64,000 nucleotides of DNA from Parabacteroides sp. PH5-46 (GTDB taxonomy: Bacteria > Bacteroidota > Bacteroidia > Bacteroidales > Tannerellaceae), in the NCBI RefSeq assembly GCF_029892785.1, contig NZ_JARXXA010000012.1, forward strand, positions 80,322 through 144,321. Reading direction: 5' to 3'. Shown here piece after piece: positions 7,932 to 15,545 of the stretch. A program made the position numbers and the translations under genes. The notes beneath the pieces are model-generated. The model made no database searches and was not told the origin of the DNA. It saw only the letters and a list, made by a program, of their open reading frames with translations. Position 1 is the first letter of the stretch, and every line of letters starts with the position of its first letter.

Positions 7932-8026
7932 TCTACCTCTCTAAGGATAGCACAAATATAATGTTTTGCTTTTAATCTGCCAGTTTTGAGTTGGTGAATT
8001 TACGGGGGAGAACATAAAAAGAAAAA

Positions 8027-8052
8027 GCCTACTCCCTCATAAAGGGGTAGGC
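8027..8052 (-). terminator. terminator of the leftward element operon
   Basis: GCCTAC-CCC pairs with GGGGTAGGC with one bulged T. On the minus strand the hairpin is followed by CTTTTTCTTTTT. It lies 25 bases after the stop of the ParB-like gene. Confidence 0.8.
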
Positions 8053-8077
8053 GTTCTTCTTATGAGTCATTTAGTAT

Positions 8078-8932
8078 TTATGCAGTTTCGATATGGCTTT
8101 TAATGATGTCTTTTATTTTTGTCACATCTGTTTTAGCTTCTATGATATTCTTTACATCATTGACTGACAGTTTGTCTATGGCAGCAAAAACTTTTTCATA
8201 AGGAGTGCTACCGCCAGAGACAAGTTTGATTACAGCATCAATTAAATAACGTTTTGCGATAAACTTTTCTTCAAACTTACTGCGAGCAACTGCCAGAAAT
8301 TTTTCAGCACGTACCAAATCATATTCAGCGTCTATGCCTTCTCCTTTCATACAGGCTGCTAATACAGCAGTTGTGATGTCCATATTAAAACAGTATATTT
8401 TACTTGCTGTGCTTAGAGGGTATTTTCTGTCTGTTAATTCTTTGATTCTTGATAATAACTCTTCATCAGGCAAGATTAATACAGCGCCATCTACAAAGTT
8501 TTTTCCTTTCCACTTATTCATTTCAATGTTGGCTTCTGATAAAAGAGCGATGGTATTCTCGCTACTCCAACTTTCAAACATATAAATTTCTTCAGGGTTA
8601 ACAGTATTGTCAGTTATGGCAGCCATGAATCTATGCTGTCCGTCTATGATGACAATATGATCCCCTGCCTCTTCAGAAGGTATCTCTTTCCCATCAAGTC
8701 CAACAATACTACAGCCATCTGCAATAGCTTTTCTTCCGCTTACATACATAATAGGGACTAATACGCCAAATGCTCTAAGAGATTTTTTCTTTGCATTAAC
8801 GTTCTCTTTTGAAATTTCCCTATTCCCTTTTACAAAGGCTACTCTTTTACCTTTGTCATAAACTTCAGCTAATGTTATAATTTTAGCCAAGTTATTCACT
8901 ATAGTTGCTTTCGAAAAAATTTGATTATCCAT
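8078..8932 (-). CDS. ParB-like nuclease-domain protein
   Basis: 284 residues. The N-terminal third holds a ParB/sulfiredoxin-type domain: GVLVPIMYVSGRKAIADG followed by VIIDGQHRFMAA (residues about 93-104), the nucleotide-binding signature of this superfamily. The rest is helical and I do not recognise a ParB DNA-binding domain. Such proteins occur on Bacteroidetes plasmids and integrative elements, sometimes in partition and sometimes with no known role; no ParA is present here. It is last in the leftward chain, 130 bases after the 9063-10037 gene and followed by a terminator. Confidence 0.7.
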   Translation of the reverse strand: MDNQIFSKATIVNNLAKIITLAEVYDKGKRVAFVKGNREISKENVNAKKKSLRAFGVLVPIMYVSGRKAIADGCSIVGLDGKEIPSEEAGDHIVIIDGQHRFMAAITDNTVNPEEIYMFESWSSENTIALLSEANIEMNKWKGKNFVDGAVLILPDEELLSRIKELTDRKYPLSTASKIYCFNMDITTAVLAACMKGEGIDAEYDLVRAEKFLAVARSKFEEKFIAKRYLIDAVIKLVSGGSTPYEKVFAAIDKLSVNDVKNIIEAKTDVTKIKDIIKSHIETA

Positions 8933-9062
8933 AATTGGATACAGCTCCTTTAAGCCGGGTCTTTAGTTTATTGAAGAATTTGACCATCATTCAACACTAC
9001 AAAAGAACTCGGTATAATTATAAGAAGGAAGGACAAAGAGCTAAGAGAAAATTGTCCTTGTT

Positions 9063-10037
9063 TTACATTGGATAATAACCGTTAGACGAATAAAGAATAT
9101 CTCTCTTCTTCCGCTGAATTATCTTTTCTAAACTATCAACAGTCATTTTTTTATTAATACCTAGGAATTGAATCAAATATGCAATAAAAGATTTTTCATC
9201 ATCAACCAATTTTGCATTCTTTCTTCTTTTATACGAAGTGAAGTTATTGTTTTGAAAAAACCATGCAAACATAGATATGAATGAGTATTCTAGTATTGTA
9301 TCTTGTCTATCTCTATTTTTATTCATTCTGGCTTGTTTCCCATATAAAGGACTATTAGGGTCAACACATAACCTTTCTTTTAAACAGAACATAGCGATAG
9401 CATTAATAATATTGTGTGAATTGATGGAATATTCTTTATCCCCAACAGATAAAGTTAAAACCATAGGCTTGATTGGCTTAGCTTTGGAGAAATTTTCATT
9501 AGTTTTTATTCTATAGTAATTACTATAGACTGCATCTGTGAAATTCTTCACTTGCTCTAGTGGTGATTCTTTTTCTACAAAAATGTTTTCAATACATTTA
9601 CCTATGCAATAATCATAAACAAATAATAGTAGATACCAGAATTTTTCTACGTCTAAATTAAAACTCTTGATATACCAATTCAATTCTTCATTGAAATTAT
9701 ATTTTTTAGCCCTTTCCTTTGCTTTCTCCAAATATGACGTTTGGTCATTTGGTTTATTTGGGTTCATGGACTGCCAATTATACCTTATTATAAATCTTTC
9801 TACGGCCTGTGAATTATAAAATACAGGATTACCTTCTTCATCATACTCACCACTAAAATCAGGACAAAAATGATTGGCTACAGGGTATAAATATTCTAAG
9901 ACGTTAGTGTCTGCCTCTTTATTGTAGGAATATCCTTTATCTTTAAAAGTTTCAATTGGTGTGAACATAAGCCTTATTGTTTTTAAGGCTAAAGATAAAC
10001 AATTATTGCAAAAACTTTCCAGCCAGATAATCTTCAT
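9063..10037 (-). CDS. unrecognised element protein, 324 residues
   Basis: Soluble, lysine- and asparagine-rich protein with no signal peptide. Recognisable pieces are an aromatic-rich helical middle (NWYIKSFNLDVEKFWYLLLFVYDY) given here only as a landmark near residues 125-148, a basic RRKNAKLVDDEKSF stretch and a C-terminal IIQRKKRDILY. I know no family for it. Its ATG (10035-10037) overlaps the upstream winged-helix gene by 35 bases and is preceded by GGAG; an alternative start at 9968 gives 301 residues with no overlap and an AAGG upstream. Because it is chained to the winged-helix gene, a role in replication or its control is a reasonable guess. Confidence 0.6.
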   Translation of the reverse strand: MKIIWLESFCNNCLSLALKTIRLMFTPIETFKDKGYSYNKEADTNVLEYLYPVANHFCPDFSGEYDEEGNPVFYNSQAVERFIIRYNWQSMNPNKPNDQTSYLEKAKERAKKYNFNEELNWYIKSFNLDVEKFWYLLLFVYDYCIGKCIENIFVEKESPLEQVKNFTDAVYSNYYRIKTNENFSKAKPIKPMVLTLSVGDKEYSINSHNIINAIAMFCLKERLCVDPNSPLYGKQARMNKNRDRQDTILEYSFISMFAWFFQNNNFTSYKRRKNAKLVDDEKSFIAYLIQFLGINKKMTVDSLEKIIQRKKRDILYSSNGYYPM

Positions 10038-10644
10038 CTGTTATTGCTCCTTCACAAAAGCGTTTCATTTCAGCAATAGGAGTCTCCCTTGTTTTATAAA
10101 ATATCTTATCATTAATTAGTTCAATTCCTTTACTAGTTCTCTTAATGTATCCCATATCAATAGCCATCTTCAAATACTTTCCAATAGTGGATTTCTTTAT
10201 AACCATAATATTTTCCAGTTCCCTGATAGAATATCTACACAAATTGGTGCTGTTTAAACACAAGGTCTTTATAAGTACTAAGAATCCTTTTAACTCATTA
10301 GGTATTGGTTCTTTTACTAAGGCTTCGTCTATCAAGACGTAGTGTTCTGTATTTAGAAAATATTTGTTCCTGGCAAATTTCCCGTTTTTACCTTTCACAA
10401 ATCTGGTATTTATTGTCAAGAGCCCTTTAGCTTTAAACTTAGAAATGTGTTTGGAAATCGTTGATTGTGTTATTGCATCTTTTTCACTAAATGCGTTGTC
10501 ATTAATATATGCAGCTAAGTTATCCTGCTTGATATTTGACTCATAAGTGTCTCTATCTGATTTTATTGCCAAACAGAGGAAAGTATATGCTTCTGTTAAA
10601 CTCAGAAGGTTAGCTATTAATTCTGTGATTTCTCGATAATTCAT
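10003..10644 (-). CDS. tandem winged-helix protein, candidate replication initiator
   Basis: 213 residues. Two helix-turn-helix regions are visible: TQSTISKHISKFKAKGLLTI (about 60-80) with a following beta wing, and a second near 135-170 with SIRELENIMVIKKSTIGKYL then MGYIKRTS. Two consecutive winged helices are the layout of many plasmid Rep proteins, and 21-bp iteron-like repeats lie about 260 bases upstream of its start. A two-domain transcription regulator is the alternative. It overlaps the genes on both sides by 35 bases. No nuclease or ATPase motif is visible. Confidence 0.6.
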   Translation of the reverse strand: MNYREITELIANLLSLTEAYTFLCLAIKSDRDTYESNIKQDNLAAYINDNAFSEKDAITQSTISKHISKFKAKGLLTINTRFVKGKNGKFARNKYFLNTEHYVLIDEALVKEPIPNELKGFLVLIKTLCLNSTNLCRYSIRELENIMVIKKSTIGKYLKMAIDMGYIKRTSKGIELINDKIFYKTRETPIAEMKRFCEGAITDEDYLAGKFLQ

Positions 10645-10783
10645 TAGTCGCAGATGAATTAGTGTTTATAAATATCAAATCTCTTTTTTCCTTTTCCATC
10701 TTTAAATAGGCGCTTGTTCCAAAATATAGTTTGGCTTCTTTTCTATTATTAAAAAGCAGTGAGGTTGGTTTATGGATAATCAT
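10610..10783 (-). CDS. small element protein, 57 residues
   Basis: ATG at 10781-10783, stop at 10610-10612. The product starts MIIHKPTSLLFNNRKEAKLY and continues FGTSAYLKMEKEKRDLIFIN, a protein-like sequence with a charged middle. It overlaps the start of the winged-helix gene by 35 bases in another frame, the same overlap that gene has with its successor, which supports a coupled chain. Too short to classify; it may be a leader or copy-control peptide or simply the first gene of the operon. No close family is known to me. Confidence 0.5.
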   Translation of the reverse strand: MIIHKPTSLLFNNRKEAKLYFGTSAYLKMEKEKRDLIFINTNSSATNELSRNHRINS

Positions 10784-11048
10784 TCTAAAATATGTATGAT
10801 TTTACTGATAGTTGCTAAATCACATTTTTTCTTGACAAAGGAAAAATGTATAGTAGCGTATTAGTTCTTTAGGTATTAGTATTATTAGGTATTAGTATGC
10901 AGATTCCTCTGATGGACACCTATATTCCTGTAGTGGACAGTTATATTCCAGTGGTGGACACTACTTAATCTGTATCTACACCCCATAACAATAGGTATCT
11001 GCCAAGTATACCTATGAAAAAGAAGCAAGGTTTGTCATTATTGATTGC
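10784..11048. other. AT-rich intergenic region, candidate replication origin
   Basis: Between the leftward rep-like chain and two small leftward genes. It contains a pair of 14-bp direct repeats TTAGGTATTAGTAT (10869-10882, 10885-10898), three 21-bp iteron-like units (10903-10965), an inverted repeat ATAGGTAT/ATACCTAT (10991-10998, 11008-11015) and an AT-rich stretch toward the rep-like gene. This is the composition of a theta-type origin; function is inferred. Confidence 0.5.
10903..10965. repeat. three 21-bp iteron-like direct repeats
   Basis: Units start at 10903, 10924 and 10945, each opening ATTCC and carrying TGGACA at the same phase. They lie upstream of the tandem winged-helix gene. 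They could be Rep-binding iterons, regulator sites, or another member of the 21-22-bp tandem arrays seen elsewhere in the window. Confidence 0.7.
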
Positions 11049-11231
11049 TTATTTCTTTTTCGGCTTTAAACGTGGTTTCTTGTTCTCTTTTGAGTACTCT
11101 TTGAAAAGGTCAGGGAAGTATTGCTTAGCTAAGGATAAATCCATTGGTCTATACACAAATTCCGTTACTGTCTTTTCTCTTATTTCATCTACTACATATA
11201 CTTTTTTCTTACTTTTCTTCGATAGTTTCAT
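11049..11231 (-). CDS. small basic element protein, 60 residues
   Basis: Very lysine-rich protein starting MKLSKKSKKKVYVVDEIREK and ending KKPRLKPKKK, with an aromatic middle (FVYRPMDLSLAKQYFPDLF). Its basic ends would suit nucleic-acid binding, but no family is recognised. Its start overlaps the end of the upstream small gene by 23 bases, implying coupling. The next gene downstream begins across the iteron region. Confidence 0.5.
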   Translation of the reverse strand: MKLSKKSKKKVYVVDEIREKTVTEFVYRPMDLSLAKQYFPDLFKEYSKENKKPRLKPKKK

Positions 11232-11385
11232 AAGGTTTAAAATAATAAGTTTGTCTAATGTTGTTAATCTGTTTTCTTACTTTTACATATCCATTAAGTT
11301 GCGCCCAAATGGCGATATGCATTCGTGAGTCTGGTATGCCAGCTTTAATAGCTACTGTTTTTAACTGTTCGTAGGTATGGTACAT
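11209..11385 (-). CDS. small element protein, 58 residues
   Basis: ATG 11383-11385 gives MYHTYEQLKTVAIKAGIPDS followed by RMHIAIWAQLNGYVKVRKQINN. The TYEQLKTVAIKAGIPDSRMHIAIWAQ part reads like a compact helical domain. A longer frame starts at 11451 but its extra residues look random. It overlaps the next gene by 23 bases. No family is recognised. Confidence 0.5.
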   Translation of the reverse strand: MYHTYEQLKTVAIKAGIPDSRMHIAIWAQLNGYVKVRKQINNIRQTYYFKPYETIEEK

Positions 11386-12163
11386 ATTACGGTTTGGTTG
11401 ATTTATAAATAATGTATCTCTCAGACGTCGTCCTCTTAAAGGTAGTAGCAATGCCAGAACCGGACGCGAAGTGAGTTATTCCGTTTACTGGGACGTAGGG
11501 TAGTTTTCGATTTGGAGATAAACAAAGGTACAAAGACTTGATAGGTTGAAAAAATGAAATGCGATAAATCTACAAAAACAACCACTGTACCTCTATATGT
11601 TCTATTAATGGTACTACGGTGTGCCATGTTACAGAAAATTCATGCAAAAGGTCACTCTATTGTTGATAAATCCACTTTAGTATGAAATTTTTACCGGGTC
11701 ATATACAATCAATTTTCTAAAATTTTATACTAACCGAAATACGAACAATATAACTACATAAAATGGCTTGTTCCTGAGTGATGTTCCGTATATAAAGGAA
11801 TCAACAAAAAACACCCCCTCCCCGTTAAAATCTAGTAAGATGTTCCATACAAACATAGCTATAGGTATGTGAGCGATAGTAGTGTTCCCCAATACGCCCC
11901 GAGAGGTGGCTCAGAGGAAAATGATATATTATTAACTCGAATTGTAGCTGTGGAAACTACGCTGCATTTTTAGTTTAACCTGCCCTGTTCCGAAAATCAC
12001 TCTTAGAGAAAACTGCTACCCAAATAACATAAGGCAGAAATCTAAGGGGTTTTTCTTTTTGGTGGGGAAATAAACATATCATTTAACCTTTACAACCAAT
12101 TCAAAATGAGAGTCATTCAGCAATGAGTGGCTCTCTTATTGTTTAATCTAATCATTTACAGAG
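11386..12163. other. long intergenic region inside the element
   Basis: About 780 bases without a convincing gene; a 63-codon minus-strand frame at 11436-11627 has poor protein character. Two similar GATGTTCC motifs occur (near 11781 and 11840). The right end holds a strong hairpin (12108-12135) immediately before the RadC-like gene. The stretch separates the leftward replication-like genes from the rightward cargo and could hold promoters for both or a transfer origin; no origin motif was recognised. Confidence 0.5.
12108..12135. other. 12-bp hairpin with GCAA tetraloop before the RadC-like gene
   Basis: GAGAGTCATTCA (12108-12119), loop GCAA, TGAGTGGCTCTC (12124-12135); all twelve pairs form if two G-U pairs are allowed. 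It is followed by TTATTGTTT and lies 28 bases before ATG 12164. A terminator or attenuator closing any transcript that enters from the left is the simplest reading. Confidence 0.65.
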
Positions 12164-12619
12164 ATGAAAGATGTTTATAAAGTTTGTGATGTTACTATCC
12201 ACTATGAGCCCCTAATCAAGCCTTCTGAAAGGTTGCAGATTAAGAACTCGCGGGATATTTTTAGTTTTCTGATGGAGCACGTCTTTGACATGAAGACAAT
12301 TCAACACAAGGAGTCTTTTAATGTGGTATTACTGAATCGTGCTAGCAAGGTACTTGGTGTTCACCTCATAAGTGAAGGAGGAGTTAACGGGACTATAGTA
12401 GATATTAGGTTAATCATACAGTCTGCAATCCTCTCTAACAGTAGTGGCATTATTCTTTGCCATAATCACCCTTCAGGCAATATGATGCCTAGCAATCAGG
12501 ACAGATGCATCACGAACAATATTCAAGAGGCTTGCAAGCTGTTTGATATTACTGTGTTAGACCATCTGATTATTACAGCAGAAGGTTATTATTCTTTTGC
12601 TGATGAAGGAGTTTTATAA
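12164..12619 (+). CDS. RadC-like JAB domain protein
   Basis: 151 residues. The JAB/MPN metalloprotease-like core shows VVLLNRASKVLGVHLISEGG, then the zinc motif HNHPSGNMMPSNQD (residues about 101-114) and ITVLDHLIITAEGYYSFAD at the end. The N-terminal helix-hairpin-helix of full-length RadC is absent, so this is the short form common on integrative elements and phages. Its biochemical role is not established. It is the first rightward gene of the element and is followed by a 358-base gap. Confidence 0.85.
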   Translation: MKDVYKVCDVTIHYEPLIKPSERLQIKNSRDIFSFLMEHVFDMKTIQHKESFNVVLLNRASKVLGVHLISEGGVNGTIVDIRLIIQSAILSNSSGIILCHNHPSGNMMPSNQDRCITNNIQEACKLFDITVLDHLIITAEGYYSFADEGVL

Positions 12620-12977
12620 TTCTTTTATCAGAATACGATATTTAACGCTTTTGTTTATCTTTGCATTACTTCATTATAGCTAAAGAGTTAGCAAGGTAGT
12701 GAAGTACTTATTACAAGAAGCATTCTAAGATATTACTCTGCTTTAGAAAAATCGCCAGTTTTTCGAATCCGAACGAGTGATAGCGAAGAAGTGCTCTGTC
12801 TTTCTATGGAATATTCCTTTTACAAGGCGTATCACATAAAGGGCAGGGGCTATTCGCTTATTTGTTCGGGGGTCTCTGGCGATACCTTCTAAAGCAGATA
12901 AGATATACGGATAGTTCCCTGCTTCTTTTTTTATAAACCGCTTCTGTAGGGGACAGGGAGCACGATATTGCAGATTT
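12620..12977 (+). other. unexplained structured intergenic region
   Basis: A TATCTTTG box at 12656-12663 could start a transcript of about 310 bases before the gene at 12978. Early in it, TACTTCA (12667-12673) can pair with TGAAGTA about 30 bases further on, and near the end TCCCTG and CAGGGA flank a T7 run. A minus-strand frame of 81 codons crosses it. The sequence looks conserved rather than random, but I cannot assign it; a non-coding RNA or long leader is possible. Confidence 0.4.
12656..12663 (+). promoter_or_regulatory. -7 box TATCTTTG upstream of the cargo genes
   Basis: TATCTTTG matches TAnnTTTG exactly. No TTTG was found at -33. It lies 36 bases after the stop of the RadC-like gene and 314 before the next ATG. 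Confidence 0.45.
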
Positions 12978-13580
12978 ATGAAATACATATTAGGATTATT
13001 GGGATTACTTTTCCTATTATGGGTAGTAGACTTGTTAAGAACTAAACCACCTGAAGAACCCGTCGATTATAGTAACATAGAGTTTACTACCGAAGTTATG
13101 CAAATACCAGAGAGCGAATTGTATTGGGAAAAGATAATAGATTTTTTCAGGATTAAATCTCCTGAAAACAACAAAACCAAGCAAGAAATGGATGCGTATT
13201 GGGAAGAACTTGAAAATCAAGAAAGAATTAGACTTGAAGCGTTGGAAAAGAACAAACCCAAAGAAAAAGTTTCAGAAAGAAAACTTGAAACAGAAGCGAC
13301 AAAACTGTCCGATTATTCTACATGGACAGTCCAAATAGTTTCCATTGGGTACGATGATGGTTCGTTAGCTCATAAAATTGTACAGAGCAAACCGGGAGGC
13401 AGACTGTTTAATGAAAACTCTTGGTTTTTTGCAGATGTTGAATTGCATAAAATATATGACTTTTATAACCAAGGGCATATCAGCGGAGGATTAGCAGAGC
13501 GATTGATTTCAGAAAAATTCTACTGGATTGGCAAATCAGGGAATGATTATTATCTTCTAAAAAATCAGATAACACCATAA
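12978..13580 (+). CDS. membrane-anchored hypothetical protein, 200 residues
   Basis: Residues 4-19 form one membrane helix (LGLLGLLFLLWVVDLL), followed by a charged linker rich in Glu and Lys (about 60-110, ERIRLEALEKNKPKEK) likely to be helical or coiled-coil, and a C-terminal globular part with SWFFADVELHKIYDFYNQGH and YWIGKSGNDYYLL. The charge pattern around the helix allows either orientation. No family is recognised. It is the first of a tight run of small membrane genes, ten bases before the DUF805 protein. Confidence 0.65.
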   Translation: MKYILGLLGLLFLLWVVDLLRTKPPEEPVDYSNIEFTTEVMQIPESELYWEKIIDFFRIKSPENNKTKQEMDAYWEELENQERIRLEALEKNKPKEKVSERKLETEATKLSDYSTWTVQIVSIGYDDGSLAHKIVQSKPGGRLFNENSWFFADVELHKIYDFYNQGHISGGLAERLISEKFYWIGKSGNDYYLLKNQITP

Positions 13581-13590
13581 TTATAATCAT

Positions 13591-14241
13591 ATGAAACCCG
13601 TTATAGACCTTTTTAAAATGTACGTCAATGGAGAAACTATTTGCGTTCAAAATGACAGGCTTATTAATCAGCAAGTGACTTTGCCCAGTGGAATGAACTC
13701 TATACCTGTTAGGTGGAAGACTAAAGACTTTACAGAGTTAAGCATCCGCTTATATTCTGAACATAGGACACAACTGCAAATAATTAAAGATCTTCCCGCT
13801 TCCGGTGAACATGAATTTTATATAAACCAATATTCAACTCCGCTTTATGTCGCTATTTATGATGGGGCAGAAGAAATAGACACAATAAGAATAGAACAAA
13901 AGAGCAATTTTTGGGAGCATTTGTTTTCTTTTGAAGGGAGAATAAGGCGTTCAGAGTACTGCTTTACCTACCTGTCTTATTGCTTGCTTTTTGCTGCAAT
14001 ATATTACACGTTGATCTTTAATTATATGGGCATGATAGAAATCAATGAATATGTTGCCATTTTTCTGGGATTACTACTTATTCCTTTATTTTGGATATTC
14101 TGCGCACAGGGAGCAAAACGCTGTCATGACAGGGGGAACTCAGGGTGGTTTCAACTAATTCCACTTTACTTCTTTATAATGTTATTTGGTGATGGAGAAA
14201 GAGGTTCAAATGAATATGGAGCATCTCCAAAATACAAATAA
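13591..14241 (+). CDS. DUF805 domain membrane protein with N-terminal extension
   Basis: 216 residues. The C-terminal half (from about 108) is a DUF805 membrane domain: FSFEGRIRRSEYCF opens it, two to three membrane helices follow, then GAKRCHDRGNSGWFQLIP and FGDGERGSNEYG, the family's end motifs. The N-terminal 105 residues form a separate beta-rich domain (NGETICVQNDRL, LPSGMNSIPVRW) not part of DUF805. DUF805 proteins are inner-membrane proteins of unknown function. This fusion is followed at once by a very small membrane gene. Confidence 0.8.
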   Translation: MKPVIDLFKMYVNGETICVQNDRLINQQVTLPSGMNSIPVRWKTKDFTELSIRLYSEHRTQLQIIKDLPASGEHEFYINQYSTPLYVAIYDGAEEIDTIRIEQKSNFWEHLFSFEGRIRRSEYCFTYLSYCLLFAAIYYTLIFNYMGMIEINEYVAIFLGLLLIPLFWIFCAQGAKRCHDRGNSGWFQLIPLYFFIMLFGDGERGSNEYGASPKYK

Positions 14242-14245
14242 CGAT

Positions 14246-14323
14246 ATGAAACAAGATAAAGAAGATTATTGGCTATATGCTTTGCTGTTCTTAGGAGCAG
14301 CATTCATTTTATTTAGTATTTAA
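14246..14323 (+). CDS. very small single-helix membrane protein
   Basis: 25 residues from ATG 14246: an acidic start (MKQDKEDYW) and one membrane helix (ALLFLGAAFILF). The ATG is five bases after the DUF805 stop, so coupling is likely. The same frame is open upstream to in-frame ATGs at 14210 and 14192 inside the DUF805 gene, which would give 37 or 43 residues. The composition is clearly that of a membrane peptide, and it sits among other small membrane genes, so it is probably real. Confidence 0.45.
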   Translation: MKQDKEDYWLYALLFLGAAFILFSI

Positions 14324-14348
14324 AAGATATCTTTAGGAAGAAATAGTT

Positions 14349-14567
14349 ATGAATGATAGTGATAGAAATCCTGCTAATTCAGGGTGTATAGGTTTTATGT
14401 GGATTTCAGGCCTATTCTTTTTTATCCCATATGGGATTATATGCTTGCTAAATGGAAATACTGGCTGGGGAATAATACTTCTTATTATAGGAATAATATT
14501 TTTATTACTTTCTTATTTTACACAGAAGGAATATGACGATGAAAAAGAAAAAAACAAATGGGATTAA
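14349..14567 (+). CDS. small two-helix membrane protein, 72 residues
   Basis: Two hydrophobic helices (about 13-35 and 39-57) joined by a short NGNTG turn, with a charged tail EYDDEKEKNKWD. The ends are hydrophilic, suggesting both termini are in the cytoplasm. No family is recognised; the layout recalls small hairpin membrane proteins near DUF805 genes. It lies 25 bases after the preceding peptide gene and just before the first copy of a duplicated leader. Confidence 0.6.
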   Translation: MNDSDRNPANSGCIGFMWISGLFFFIPYGIICLLNGNTGWGIILLIIGIIFLLLSYFTQKEYDDEKEKNKWD

Positions 14568-14575
14568 TTTGATAA

Positions 14576-14641
14576 GGACATTTTTTTCAGAATAAAGGTT
14601 TTATAGACCCAAAGTTAAAAATGTCCCTGTCTATAGTTTTA
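14576..14641 (+). promoter_or_regulatory. structured leader element, copy 1
   Basis: GGACATTTTT (14576-14585) can pair with AAAAATGTCC (14617-14626), while TATAGAC (14602-14608) can pair with GTCTATA (14629-14635); the two helices interleave and exclude one another. The blocks TTTTATAGACCC, AAAAATGTCCC and TCTATAGTTTTA recur at identical spacing (offsets 0, 18 and 31) in copy 2. It lies 39 bases before the lipoprotein ATG. Confidence 0.6.
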
Positions 14642-14679
14642 AACAAAAGAATTCATTATAAACTCAATAAATTAAACTT

Positions 14680-15435
14680 ATGAAAACTTTTAAACTATTC
14701 ATAGCTACTATAATAGCTATATTATGCTTTATCTCATGCAGTAGTGAAGAAGGTGGAGAGAAACCTGATGAAAAGCCAGCAACATCTTTAATAACTCAGA
14801 AGCTAATAGCGATTAGCGATAACAATGGTTATAAGATGAATTTTCAAAGGGATAAATCTGGACGTATTATTAAAATTTATGATACTGAAGGACAATCTTT
14901 AGAAGCTTCATATGATAAAAATCGCATATATGGTACAACAAAAGCAATAGAAGGCTCTACTTATACAACATCTTTTATCATCGCTTTAAATGATAAAGGT
15001 TATGCTTCTGAAATGACAGTTACCTATTATCCAGAAGATAGCGAAGAGTGGGTTGAGCAATTTGAATGCCATTATAATGAGGAAGGTTACATAAAAGAAA
15101 AATGGGAACAAGAAGGCTCTTTTGATGACCATTATTTGTATGAATATTATAATACTAAAATTAAAGTTACAGTTAATTGGTATCCTGATCCACACTCTTA
15201 TGATATACTTTTATCAAATGAAAAGAATACAGGAGGAGTTGAGCCAGTTATACTCTTTGGTGCAGCTACATTTGGTATAACATATTTTTTGTACTACGGA
15301 GGGTTTTCAGGAAAGCCTGTTTCTTATTTACCCAAGAACCTCATGAACATTAAAAGAGACAGTGAGGGCAGGATTTCTTCCACTGCATATCTTGATGAAA
15401 CTGTTGTTCTTACAACAAACTATCATTATGAATAA
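14680..15435 (+). CDS. lipoprotein with YD-like beta repeats, possible DUF4595 relative
   Basis: 251 residues. A signal peptide ends in LCFISC, with Cys the lipidation site, followed by an acidic linker (SSEEGGEKPDEKP), so it should be anchored in the outer membrane. The body has short beta repeats such as GYKMNFQRDKSGRIIKIYD and DSEGRISSTAYL, reminiscent of DUF4595 or other YD-like lipoproteins of Bacteroides; the family call is tentative. It has its own structured leader, shared in sequence with the leader of the next gene. Confidence 0.65.
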   Translation: MKTFKLFIATIIAILCFISCSSEEGGEKPDEKPATSLITQKLIAISDNNGYKMNFQRDKSGRIIKIYDTEGQSLEASYDKNRIYGTTKAIEGSTYTTSFIIALNDKGYASEMTVTYYPEDSEEWVEQFECHYNEEGYIKEKWEQEGSFDDHYLYEYYNTKIKVTVNWYPDPHSYDILLSNEKNTGGVEPVILFGAATFGITYFLYYGGFSGKPVSYLPKNLMNIKRDSEGRISSTAYLDETVVLTTNYHYE

Positions 15436-15459
15436 TGCTATCTTTTTATAAAGTTGAGT

Positions 15460-15526
15460 GGGACAAAAATCAGTCGTTTTCTCTTTTATAGACCCTGATA
15501 CAAAAATGTCCCAATCTATAGTTTTA
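15460..15526 (+). promoter_or_regulatory. structured leader element, copy 2
   Basis: GGGAC (15460-15464) pairs with GTCCC (15508-15512), and TATAGA (15487-15492) with TCTATA (15515-15520), again interleaved. Three sequence blocks are identical to copy 1 with identical spacing, while the DNA between them differs. It lies 20 bases before the ATG at 15546. Confidence 0.6.
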
Positions 15527-15545
15527 TACAGAAAAGAAGCTGAAT

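Noticed and set aside
10903..10965. Reading the three 21-bp units as a CRISPR array
   Set aside because: The repeats are contiguous, with no unique spacers of uniform length, and no cas gene is present.
11014..11328. 104-codon plus-strand frame
   Set aside because: Opposite to two small coupled minus-strand genes with better protein character.
11436..11627. 63-codon minus-strand frame in the element
   Set aside because: Composition does not look like a protein, and it has no operon context.
12743..12988. 81-codon minus-strand frame before the cargo genes
   Set aside because: No start context, and it runs into the leader of the next gene. Kept only as part of the unexplained region, since it is not clearly random.
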